A program made the position numbers and the translations under genes. The notes under the pieces were generated by a model. The model was not told where the DNA came from. It made no database searches and saw only the letters and a program-made list of their open reading frames with translations. Shown here piece by piece: positions 43,301 to 50,892 of a stretch of 64,000 bases of DNA (its first letter is position 1; the number at the start of each line of letters is the position of its first letter). The stretch comes from Rheinheimera sp. SA_1 (GTDB lineage Bacteria > Pseudomonadota > Gammaproteobacteria > Enterobacterales > Alteromonadaceae), in contig NZ_LXWK01000017.1 of the NCBI RefSeq assembly GCF_001669775.1, positions 372,001 to 436,000 on the forward strand. Direction: 5' to 3'.

Positions 43301-46078
43301 AATAGTGCCGTTGGCGACCGGTTTACCTGCTGGATCCAGCAACATCAGCGCCACAGCGGCGCTGGCTTTTTCATCGAGTGTGGAATGCCTCACTTCTTCC
43401 GGCAGCTGCAGGCCGACCCATTGCGGGTAAGGCAACACTGTTGTTTGGCGGTATTGGGTGCTGAACTGGCCGTTCGGCTCAAATACCCGCTGAATAAACA
43501 TCGCTTTGAGTGCACCAGGGCTTGGCGTATTCAGTTCCGGCTTAAACTCGAGCTGCGCCTGGCCGTTGGCATCCAGTTTGCCTTCAAAAATCTTCTTCGA
43601 TTCGGCGGCAAATTTGCGGTTCACATCATCAAACTGATAGTTGGCGTAGCCTTCAAACTGGGTTTTCGTCGTGGATAGTTTTAGCTCAACATCGGTTTTT
43701 AAATGTTGTGCCAGCGCCCCATTCAACCAGCTTGAAGTGAGTAGCAGCTGCCGCGCCTCTGCAGAAATCGGCGTTTTCGGTAAATCCAACTCGATTTTTA
43801 GCCGATTAGGCAGAATGTTTTCAATTTTCAGCGTGGTATCAAAATAGCTGGCGCCCACTTTGGCCACCACATGCCAGTTGCCGGTGGGCGCATCGTCATC
43901 GGTGGCTAAATCAAAGCGGTAAAACCCATCCAGTTGCTGACGCTGCACCAGGGTTTTTACTTTTTGGCTTTTCGGGTCAAACAGCTCCAGCGTCACCGGG
44001 AAATCATCCGGCAGTTGCTGGTTTTTATCCTGCAAAATCAACATTAAATGAATAGCATCACCCGGTCGCCACACATTACGTTCGGCGTAGAAAAAGCCTT
44101 TCACACCTTCGGTACTTTTGACGCCGCTGGTATCAAACTGGCCGGTCGGTAAACTTTCATTGGTTGGGATGCGCAAATAAGCCACGTCACCATCGGCCTG
44201 CGCTTTGAGGTAAAACGGCACCCCTTCCGGTTTAATGGTGGCAAAACCATTGGCATCCGACACCGCGCTGCCAATTTGCTGCTGTTGGTAGTTCATCACG
44301 CTGATGTTCTGGCCGGCAGCAGGCTGGCCGGTTTGCAAATTGGTGGTTAAAACATGTAGTTGCTGATCGCTGCCGAGCTTACTCAGCAGGCCGATATTGG
44401 AGGCGATAAACACTTTCGAGGCGTTGACGTTGTCGTTATAGCTGGTGAAATAGGCTTCTTTACACGGGTTACGGCGCTCATCCCAGTCGTAATAACCTTC
44501 TGACTGATAAAACCGCCACAAATGCTCAGGAATCTCGTCGTGGCGCTGATAACTACCTTCATAATTCAGCCGCTCCAGCTCTACCAAGGGTTCACTTTTC
44601 AGCTTGGTGTCGCAGGCGTACAAACTATGCTGCGGTAGCACTCTGGCTTCCAGGCGCAAAATGCTACCGCGGTGTTTGCCAACCAGCGCCGTCACGTCCA
44701 GTTGCACTTGCTGTTTTTCATCCAGCGCTGCGGTTTTAAGCGTGAGTTCCTGCTGCGCGATATACCGGCCGACCTCGCGATTGGTGTAATCACTTTGCCA
44801 GTTGCGCGGCGCGCCTTGCAAAAACTGGCCGATATTGCTGCTATAAATTTCGAAAATCTTCAGCTGCACCGCTTTGACATTGGTCACTTCCACCGGGATC
44901 AGTAACCGCTCGGCCTGTGGCAGAATAAAACCGCCATCCAGGAAACTGATTTGCGGCAGCATCGAGCTGACCTGCAACTCGACGGTTTGATCAGTGCCCA
45001 GCAACTGGCCATTGCTGGCGCCAATTTGCCGTGAGATCCAGATCCGCACTTTTTGTTTCAGCGGTGAGTCGGGGAATAATTGCAGCACGTTGCCATGCAC
45101 TTTGCTGCGCACTGTTTGATCATTAATTTTCACCTGACCGGTGAAGTCTTGTTTGGCTAATGGCTGTGAAAACCGCAGTTCAAAGCGTTGTTCCTGCTGT
45201 TGCTGCACCTGAGAAGTCAGCAAGCTAAATTGCTCTAATGCCGGAATTTCAATGCTTCTTTTGGCGCTGAATTGTTTGTCGGTTGAGGCTTTGACGTCTG
45301 AGTTAGCGGCGCTGTGTTTTGTGTCGGTTGGCGCATCCTGCCATTGCAACACCATGGTTTGCGCCGCCGTGGTTTTTTCAAGGCCCAGCACTGTGGCGCG
45401 CCACAACCGCGGACTGACCGCTTGCCACTCCAGCGTCAGCGCTTTCTCCGGCTGTTGGCTGATGGCAAACATGCTGTTGATTTGGCTTTGCGACACCGGA
45501 TCCAGCGTATGCACTTCAAATTGATAACTGAGTGCGGAATTGTTGTCGGCTTGCTGGAAACCTACTTCACGCAGGCTGATTTGTTGTGGCAATACCTGTA
45601 CCGGATGGCTGAAATCGGTGTCGGGCGTTGTAGCAGGGGTGGCGATTGGCGAATCTAACAGCAAGCCTTTACGATGTAAGGTCAGCTGCAGTTTTTCACC
45701 GGAAGGCAAAGGCCCGACCGGCGTCAATTGTAAGGTGGAGGTATCGAGCCACAAAGCGCTGAATTCATGCGCCGGCGCCATACTCACGCGCTGCAGTTCA
45801 GTTTTCCCGACCAGCGCCGCATCCACCACCGGCCGGTTAAAGCGGTACAGCAGCTTTTGCGCAGCACCGATAAAACCTTGAGGATATTCAGTCAGATACT
45901 GTTGCCATTGCTGCAGTGCTGCATCTTGCGCAGCCGCTTGTTCGGTGCTTTGTGAAGTAGCAGTCTGGCCACTATCGGCTGCAGAGTCCGAAGGCGGCAA
46001 CCGATTAATCAGCAGCGCCAACCCCGCAATAACCACCGCCACCACCAAGCCGATTAAAGCATGTTGTCGATTCATCAT
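40343..46078 (-). CDS. Bacterial alpha-2-macroglobulin with thioester (YfhM/ECAM-like)
   Basis: The 1911-residue periplasmic protein would trap invading proteases. It has an N-terminal membrane anchor (LIGLVVAVVIAGLALLI) instead of a lipoprotein Cys, serial MG/fibronectin-like domains, and the A2M core (PIVQFYGPLQLKAGETATQQ). The thioester is seen in PFMCLEQSTSKVLPF, at about residue 1447, within an alpha-helical TED domain. It is larger than E. coli YfhM (about 1650). The downstream pbpC partner is thought to repair murein when the cell wall is breached. Two adjacent ATGs (46078, 46075) follow AAGGA. Confidence 0.94.
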   Translation of the reverse strand: MMNRQHALIGLVVAVVIAGLALLINRLPPSDSAADSGQTATSQSTEQAAAQDAALQQWQQYLTEYPQGFIGAAQKLLYRFNRPVVDAALVGKTELQRVSMAPAHEFSALWLDTSTLQLTPVGPLPSGEKLQLTLHRKGLLLDSPIATPATTPDTDFSHPVQVLPQQISLREVGFQQADNNSALSYQFEVHTLDPVSQSQINSMFAISQQPEKALTLEWQAVSPRLWRATVLGLEKTTAAQTMVLQWQDAPTDTKHSAANSDVKASTDKQFSAKRSIEIPALEQFSLLTSQVQQQQEQRFELRFSQPLAKQDFTGQVKINDQTVRSKVHGNVLQLFPDSPLKQKVRIWISRQIGASNGQLLGTDQTVELQVSSMLPQISFLDGGFILPQAERLLIPVEVTNVKAVQLKIFEIYSSNIGQFLQGAPRNWQSDYTNREVGRYIAQQELTLKTAALDEKQQVQLDVTALVGKHRGSILRLEARVLPQHSLYACDTKLKSEPLVELERLNYEGSYQRHDEIPEHLWRFYQSEGYYDWDERRNPCKEAYFTSYNDNVNASKVFIASNIGLLSKLGSDQQLHVLTTNLQTGQPAAGQNISVMNYQQQQIGSAVSDANGFATIKPEGVPFYLKAQADGDVAYLRIPTNESLPTGQFDTSGVKSTEGVKGFFYAERNVWRPGDAIHLMLILQDKNQQLPDDFPVTLELFDPKSQKVKTLVQRQQLDGFYRFDLATDDDAPTGNWHVVAKVGASYFDTTLKIENILPNRLKIELDLPKTPISAEARQLLLTSSWLNGALAQHLKTDVELKLSTTKTQFEGYANYQFDDVNRKFAAESKKIFEGKLDANGQAQLEFKPELNTPSPGALKAMFIQRVFEPNGQFSTQYRQTTVLPYPQWVGLQLPEEVRHSTLDEKASAAVALMLLDPAGKPVANGTIQLRLQQLKWRWWWEQSDDDNANYVSDEQLKQVEDRSIVTDAQGAASWLMYGKDYPAGRYRLTACVGAASPENHCSSEEIYIGWGYGDSTSRDGATRLSLSSDAASYQVGDTAKVHLPAGPDRKVLLSLENGSKVLEKRWVAVKKDQDLLEIPITNAMVPNVYAHVTQIQPHHNRQSDTPLRSYGILNLAVSDAKSHLEPLLKTPSEVMPESEFSIEISEKTGRAMTYTLALVDEGLLGITDFHVPEPHPALYQREALGVRTWDLFDDVVGAYSADLSHLLAVGGSDLIPKRDGQRERRFKPIVQFYGPLQLKAGETATQQIKLPPYMGAVRVMVVAGDGYAYGQQESTLTVTQPLTILSTVPRLIGPGEEFALPVAVFFSETANKTDKSKTIALPQTVKVTVQTDDLLTVLQAEAELTFSQPGEQTALLRVKANQLLGMGKLTVTASMAGQSASEVIHLPVRSANSPQQRSISRLLKPGESWQPRAEQLGMPGTNQQWLTASRSPDFGFTRLELELYEYPFMCLEQSTSKVLPFLYRSLYQTPTPEQSLKIQQTIQQHLRRLGKYQQGSGQFSYWPGSTMVEEWANLYAGYFILRAQQQGHSVPADMLKNWLANSRQTANGFNGRSPDAMVLQGWRLWLLAMADTADVGAMNRLREDLLRGSVKSHSLAQHFLALAYAEQSLPDIALALQQRAGQLQQAGQQPELPGVLRSPMMQQLVQLELAAALQQSERRWTLALDLAEQLKQQNGHNTIEKAWAMAVLLQQFGQAQGATDLTSEITLSAGQAVATTPVTTATKPAASVWQLTDPAYTEAISDYQADSFSVKNTGASELYLTLTQQGIPAEGQELAMAEGLELQVQFSDLQGQAIDPASIRQGTDFIAQITVKNTTAAPVKDLALMQVFPSGWQLRNTVLSDDAKAAKLDFQHAGDDRLQSFFPLAAGESIRLQATLNASFVGRYYLPGWTASSMYNPKIRANNLGRWVEVQP

Positions 46079-46423
46079 ACCGTCCTTGAAATGCGAATTT
46101 TGAGCTTACTATTACTTCGTGAAATTGCCCGAAGCAAAGCCGCCAGATAGGTGCACTAGCCTAAGGGATAACTGTATTTTTTGAAATGAAAATGGCTGTG
46201 TTGCTGGAAATATATTGCCCATGACAATCTTGGTGAAGCGGCGTATTGAAAGCCAAAAATATAGGGAAGCGAAACAAATGTAGGTCGGATAAACGCAAAG
46301 CGTGCCATCCGACAAGTGCTTGGCTGGCATGGTTTTACCACACGATGGCTGGACCTGCACTTGCCAGCCACTTTACATACATAAATGCTTTCGGATAATT
46401 CACTTTGAGAGAGTAGCGTAAAT
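46079..46423. other. Intergenic region with a REP-like palindrome
   Basis: This 345-nt stretch lies upstream of the alpha-2-macroglobulin gene. Two overlapping minus-strand frames (46112-46371) arise from the repeat and have no domain, so they are not called. Apart from the palindrome at 46280-46315, nothing is recognised. Confidence 0.5.
46280..46315. repeat. REP-like GTAGGTCGGAT palindrome
   Basis: GTCGGAT and ATCCGAC (46284-46290 and 46307-46313) enclose a 16-nt partly complementary loop (ACGCAAAGCGTGCC). The GTCGGATAA...GCCATCCGAC form is a widespread extragenic palindrome in gammaproteobacteria. Confidence 0.65.
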
Positions 46424-47329
46424 TCAGCTTAATTTTGATTTTGCCCCGAATAACTCTTGTTCCAGAACATCCACAGAGTCGCTGATAAATAGCTTTTGTT
46501 CGGTGTCTGTAGCAATTTCATATACCTTATCAATACCACGCTCTGTCAGAATGCGAAGCTCCTGATATGCATCGGTGTTAATCCAATGTCCGCGACCAAG
46601 CACTGCCACCTGTTCACCATGCGCCAGTACACCTTCCTCAAATTTGACATCCACACCGTAAACACCAATATACTGATTTGGCGACACGCTTAATGCCGCA
46701 AGGGTTTGCTTTCTTTTTGTATTCTCATCTTCAGTTAGAAATCCCCCTCGATCCTTTGAGTAAGATGACTCATCATGAACAGTGTCTGGCTGAATGATGA
46801 TCTTTGCATCCTTGCTTCGAACCAATGCAAAGTGATTTTCGCAACGGATTAAAAAATCGTTTGCCAGTTCGACAAAGGTGAAAGTTTCCCAAGCTTTTTC
46901 TGACGAAACATGTGACCCAGAATTACTGGAAGTAGCTCTTTCTACTCGCCTGGATGCCTTGATTGAATAAGCTGAACATTGTCTTTGTGAAAACGGTGCA
47001 TTTAACAAAGCAGGCAACGTGTTGAGTTCACCTTGAATGCGCACTAAATCTCCATCTGTACACTTTGAAATCGTCGAACGGGCATTTGCCTTAAAGGTGC
47101 GAATCAGCTTTCTTTTGCCCCAGAAGTACGAATATGTGTAAACAGATAACCATATTGCTCCACACGCAAAGCACGAAGTGAGAGTTACTCGGTTGAACTC
47201 TGACGCCCATACATTGGCAAACCAGTCCGAATACTCAGTGAGCTTCCAGCCCAATAATGCAAAAATTATGATCAGCACTTTGCCCGAAAAAAGGCCAATA
47301 TAATGTGTAATTGTTTCGTTGATTTTCAA
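46424..47329 (-). CDS. Membrane protein with GIDE-like domain
   Basis: The 301-residue protein has two N-terminal membrane helices (VLIIIFALLGWKL and TLTSCFACGAIWLSVYTYSYF). A cytosolic part follows, resembling the GIDE domain of MUL1-type proteins: DGDLVRIQGELN...LLNAPFSQRQCSAYSIKASRRVE, then a variable insert and YGVDVKFEEGVLAHGEQVAVLGRGHW. No RING finger is present. The role in bacteria is unknown. The assignment rests on pattern and topology only. It stands alone between repeat-containing intergenic regions. Confidence 0.6.
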   Translation of the reverse strand: MKINETITHYIGLFSGKVLIIIFALLGWKLTEYSDWFANVWASEFNRVTLTSCFACGAIWLSVYTYSYFWGKRKLIRTFKANARSTISKCTDGDLVRIQGELNTLPALLNAPFSQRQCSAYSIKASRRVERATSSNSGSHVSSEKAWETFTFVELANDFLIRCENHFALVRSKDAKIIIQPDTVHDESSYSKDRGGFLTEDENTKRKQTLAALSVSPNQYIGVYGVDVKFEEGVLAHGEQVAVLGRGHWINTDAYQELRILTERGIDKVYEIATDTEQKLFISDSVDVLEQELFGAKSKLS

Positions 47330-47482
47330 TATCAGCCCTCAGGGTCACCCATTAGTATCAGCCATGTTTTTATATCATAGCTACATCGCGTACTGCCGCT
47401 GACGCGGCGAGTATCGCCCTACGATCTGTTGCTGTGTGGGTAGACAAGCGGTTGTGCACAAACAGCACATGGTGATTTTTCT

Positions 47483-48454
47483 TTACTGCAAATAAAGCGT
47501 GCCGTTTGCTTTGATGATGTCTAACCACTGTTGCGACATCTCCAGCGCATTGTCGATTTCCTCTGGTGTCAGCTCAGTCTGCGCCCGCTGTTGAAACCAT
47601 GCATATTTGCTATGCACATCATTATCTTGGGCTAGTTCAAGGATCAATTGGTTGATTGCATATGCTTGCATTCGACCATTTTCACCATATTTTTGCGAAT
47701 GGTGCATTTGCGAAAGTTGCATCAGGGCGTTCATGCTGCCGTGTTGCGAAGCAGACTCCAGCACAGCCAATTGCTGTTGAATAAAGGCATCGCGTTTTTT
47801 GACATAGGCGTCACGGTCAAGACCGGCATTCCCTGTTAATTTCATATAAAATTCTGGGATTACCAGCCCAATCATTTCCTGTGCCGGCACATAACCCTGC
47901 AAAGCTGCCGCGGCGAAATAGTGATAAAACTGCTGACGCTGCTGCACGTCAACACCTGCACAAAAACCATAACGTTCGGTCAATTCAGCGACTGCCGCAC
48001 CATCGTCCTGATATTGATGCGCTTGTTGCAAACTCTGCTGTAATTCATCTTCGGTAACTGGCACCGCCACACAAAACCGCAGATTCATCGCCAGAATATA
48101 GGCCGCTTTCACATCGCCGCTGTCTGCTAATTTTTTTAGCGCCGGTAAATGCTGTTGCAGCTGTCCATCCAGCGTCCATTCGGGCCGTTGCATGATCACC
48201 AGCTGTCCGTTTTGGCTTAGCGTCGCCGTGGTTTTTTCGATTGTTGGCTGATATTGGGCTGATGGCGGATTTTCCACATTTTCAAGCTTGGTTTTCGGTG
48301 TTACTGCAGTACTGAGTTGAATGTTACCCACTTCTGGCAACGCGTTGTCGCTGGTTATGTTTGAATAAAGCAACATCAGCGCTGCAACAAAAATGACGAC
48401 CGAAAACAAAATGGCTATCGTACGGCTGTTAAAAAAATGCAAAGGTCGTCGCAT
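47483..48454 (-). CDS. Membrane-anchored Sel1-like repeat protein
   Basis: The 323-residue protein has one N-terminal helix (TIAILFSVVIFVAALMLLY), a ~70-residue linker, and helical repeats with Sel1/TPR character (LKKLADSGDVKAAYILAMNLRF, AAAALQGYVPAQEMIGLV, LESASQHGSMNALMQLSQMH). Such proteins usually act as periplasmic scaffolds; no specific role can be assigned. The ATG at 48454 is preferred over the preceding TTG. It is divergent from recQ. Confidence 0.7.
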   Translation of the reverse strand: MRRPLHFFNSRTIAILFSVVIFVAALMLLYSNITSDNALPEVGNIQLSTAVTPKTKLENVENPPSAQYQPTIEKTTATLSQNGQLVIMQRPEWTLDGQLQQHLPALKKLADSGDVKAAYILAMNLRFCVAVPVTEDELQQSLQQAHQYQDDGAAVAELTERYGFCAGVDVQQRQQFYHYFAAAALQGYVPAQEMIGLVIPEFYMKLTGNAGLDRDAYVKKRDAFIQQQLAVLESASQHGSMNALMQLSQMHHSQKYGENGRMQAYAINQLILELAQDNDVHSKYAWFQQRAQTELTPEEIDNALEMSQQWLDIIKANGTLYLQ

Positions 48455-48659
48455 CAATCTTCTCTTAAAGATTTGTTATAAAACGTCTATCAAAAACGTT
48501 TTATTAAAAACTTTGGCTATTTCACCAATTCAGTAACAAGCAGTCTACCGTGAAAAAATCCCGCTCGCATCCACTAAAGGCATACATAGATTGTACATAT
48601 AGAGACAGCCACAGTGCTTTTGATTACAATGCCGCTTTTGCCCAAACAGTGAACCCACT

Positions 48660-50465
48660 TTGACTGATCTGCTGCACAGCACCTTAAAACAATACTTCGG
48701 CTACAGCGAATTCCGCCCTGGCCAGACTGAAGTTATTGCGGCGGCAATGCAGGGGCAAGACAGTTTTGTGCTGATGCCAACCGGTGGCGGCAAGTCGATG
48801 TGTTATCAGCTGCCGGCGCTGTTATTGCCTTATGTCACAGTGGTGGTTTCGCCCTTGATGTCGCTGATGAAGGATCAGGTTGATAGCCTACAAGCGATGG
48901 GCATCGCCGCTGATTTTATCAATAGCAGCCTCAACCGCGACCAGGTGGTGGACGTGTTTCGCCGTTTGCGCCAGCAACAAATTAAACTGTTATACGTCGC
49001 GCCGGAGCGCTTGTTGCAGCCGCAATTTCTGGAGCGGTTGTCTGAAGTCGGCGTCAGTTTGTTCGCCATTGATGAAGCACATTGTGTGTCGCAATGGGGC
49101 CACGATTTTCGGCCCGACTATATTGCGCTGGCGCAGTTAAAACAGCATTTCCCGCAAGTGCCGCTGATGGCGCTGACCGCGACCGCCGATCCGGCGACCC
49201 AGCAGGATATCCGCCAGCAACTGCGTTTAGTGCAGCCTTATACCAGCATCAGCAGTTTTGACCGTCCCAACATTCGTTACACGGTGCAGGAAAAATTTCG
49301 TCCCTTCGAGCAGCTGGTCGCCTTGTTAAAACAACAAGAAAATCAAAGCGGTATTGTTTATTGCTCATCCCGCAAAAAGGTTGATGAGTTGTACACACAA
49401 CTGAAAAACAAAGGTTTTGCCGTGGGTGCTTACCATGCCGGTTTAACCAATGAAGACCGCGCCAGGGTACAGGACGAATTTAAACGTGACCATCTGCAGC
49501 TGATTGTCGCGACCGTAGCTTTTGGCATGGGCGTCAACAAACCAAATATCCGTTTTGTGGTGCATTTTGATTTACCCCGCACCATCGAAGCTTATTATCA
49601 GGAAACCGGCCGCGCCGGACGGGATGGTGTCGCCGCTGAAGCGGTGATGCTGGTAGACCCGGCCGATATCGCCAGGATGCGCAGCTGGATCCAGGCCGAA
49701 GAAAATCAGGCACGTGCCGAAGTCACCATGCAACGCTTTAATGCGATGGCGGCTTTTGCTGAGTCCCAGACTTGTCGCCGACTGGTGCTGCTGAATTACT
49801 TTGGCGAAGCCAGCCAAAAACCTTGTGGCAACTGTGATATTTGCCTCGACCCACCCAAAGGTTTTGATGGCACAGTGCTGGCACAAAAAGCGCTTTCTTG
49901 TGTCTACCGGGTTGGCCAGAGTTTCGGCATGCACCATGTGATTGACGTGCTGCGCGGCAGTCAGAACCAGCGTATTCTGGAATTGGGTCAGGATAAGTTA
50001 TCGACTTATGGTATCGGCAAAGACATCGGCCACGATTACTGGTTGTCGATTTTACGTCAACTGATTCACTACGGCATGTTGCAACAAGACATCACTCAAC
50101 ATTCGGTATTGAAGCTGCTGCCAGCCGCCCGGCCGGTGCTGCGTGGTGAATTGGCGTTGCAACTGGCGGTGCCGCGGCTGGTGCCAGCCAAAACTACCAA
50201 GCAAGCAAAAGAGCCTAAAGCGGCGCAAAAACAAGATTACGATCGGGTGCTGTTCAGTAAATTACGCGCCTTACGTAAACAAATTGCTGAACGTGATGAT
50301 GTAGCGCCTTTTGTGGTGTTCAGTGACGCCACCTTAATTGCCATGTCGCAGCAGATGCCGCAAAACCAAAGCGAATTTTTGGCGGTAAGCGGCGTGGGCC
50401 AAACCAAACTCAGTCGTTATGGCGATGATTTCCTGCAACTGATTGCTGATTATCTCGATAGCTAA
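48660..50465 (+). CDS. recQ: ATP-dependent DNA helicase RecQ
   Basis: RecQ is a 3'-5' helicase of the RecF pathway. The 601-residue protein has the full set: FGYSEFRPGQTEVI, Walker A MPTGGGKSMCYQ, DEAHCVSQWGHDFRPDY, TATADPATQ, QETGRAGRDG, the zinc-binding cysteines (TCRRL...PCGNCDICLDPP), an RQC winged helix, and a C-terminal HRDC domain (LFSKLRALRKQIAERDDVAPFVVF). The start is a TTG at 48660; no in-frame ATG lies nearby upstream. Confidence 0.96.
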   Translation: MTDLLHSTLKQYFGYSEFRPGQTEVIAAAMQGQDSFVLMPTGGGKSMCYQLPALLLPYVTVVVSPLMSLMKDQVDSLQAMGIAADFINSSLNRDQVVDVFRRLRQQQIKLLYVAPERLLQPQFLERLSEVGVSLFAIDEAHCVSQWGHDFRPDYIALAQLKQHFPQVPLMALTATADPATQQDIRQQLRLVQPYTSISSFDRPNIRYTVQEKFRPFEQLVALLKQQENQSGIVYCSSRKKVDELYTQLKNKGFAVGAYHAGLTNEDRARVQDEFKRDHLQLIVATVAFGMGVNKPNIRFVVHFDLPRTIEAYYQETGRAGRDGVAAEAVMLVDPADIARMRSWIQAEENQARAEVTMQRFNAMAAFAESQTCRRLVLLNYFGEASQKPCGNCDICLDPPKGFDGTVLAQKALSCVYRVGQSFGMHHVIDVLRGSQNQRILELGQDKLSTYGIGKDIGHDYWLSILRQLIHYGMLQQDITQHSVLKLLPAARPVLRGELALQLAVPRLVPAKTTKQAKEPKAAQKQDYDRVLFSKLRALRKQIAERDDVAPFVVFSDATLIAMSQQMPQNQSEFLAVSGVGQTKLSRYGDDFLQLIADYLDS

Positions 50466-50468
50466 CCT

Positions 50469-50852
50469 ATGTCTCAGCCCCTTCAAGTCACCGCCTTTCA
50501 TGTCAGCACTGTTTACGTCAACAGTGGTCATGTTAAAAAAGCACTCGCCGAACAGATCCCTGAGCGATTGTTACTGACACCACGAGTACCGGCAACCTTT
50601 GCAGATCCATTTGAGCCACTCAAAGCCTGGCTACAAAACATCAACGAATTCAGTCAAATCCAGCCGGAGCAAGGCGCGGACTGGATCCAGATCCGCTTTT
50701 ATTTCCAAACGCAGCCGTTTTGCCTGCATTATGAGCACTATAGTGATTGTTACTGGATTGATGCTGACAGTCAGGCCAGCCTTGTGTTACTGTCACAATT
50801 AGCTGGGTTTATTGCAAGCATTGAGCATAATCATAGACTTAGCCAGCCTTAA
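50469..50852 (+). CDS. DUF3630-like small protein
   Basis: The 127-residue protein starts 3 nt after recQ and is surely cotranscribed. Its pattern (FEPLKAWLQNINEFSQIQPEQGADWIQIRFYFQTQPFCLHYEHYSDCYWIDAD) resembles DUF3630 proteins that follow recQ in Shewanella and relatives. The function is unknown. No signal peptide or membrane helix is present. Confidence 0.6.
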   Translation: MSQPLQVTAFHVSTVYVNSGHVKKALAEQIPERLLLTPRVPATFADPFEPLKAWLQNINEFSQIQPEQGADWIQIRFYFQTQPFCLHYEHYSDCYWIDADSQASLVLLSQLAGFIASIEHNHRLSQP

Positions 50853-50892
50853 TCTTCTTTATTACGCACAGCGTGCAAGCAGCTATTAGAAC

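Noticed and set aside
46112-46371. Two overlapping small minus-strand ORFs
   Set aside because: They run through the REP-like palindrome, have no domain and lack ribosome-binding sites.
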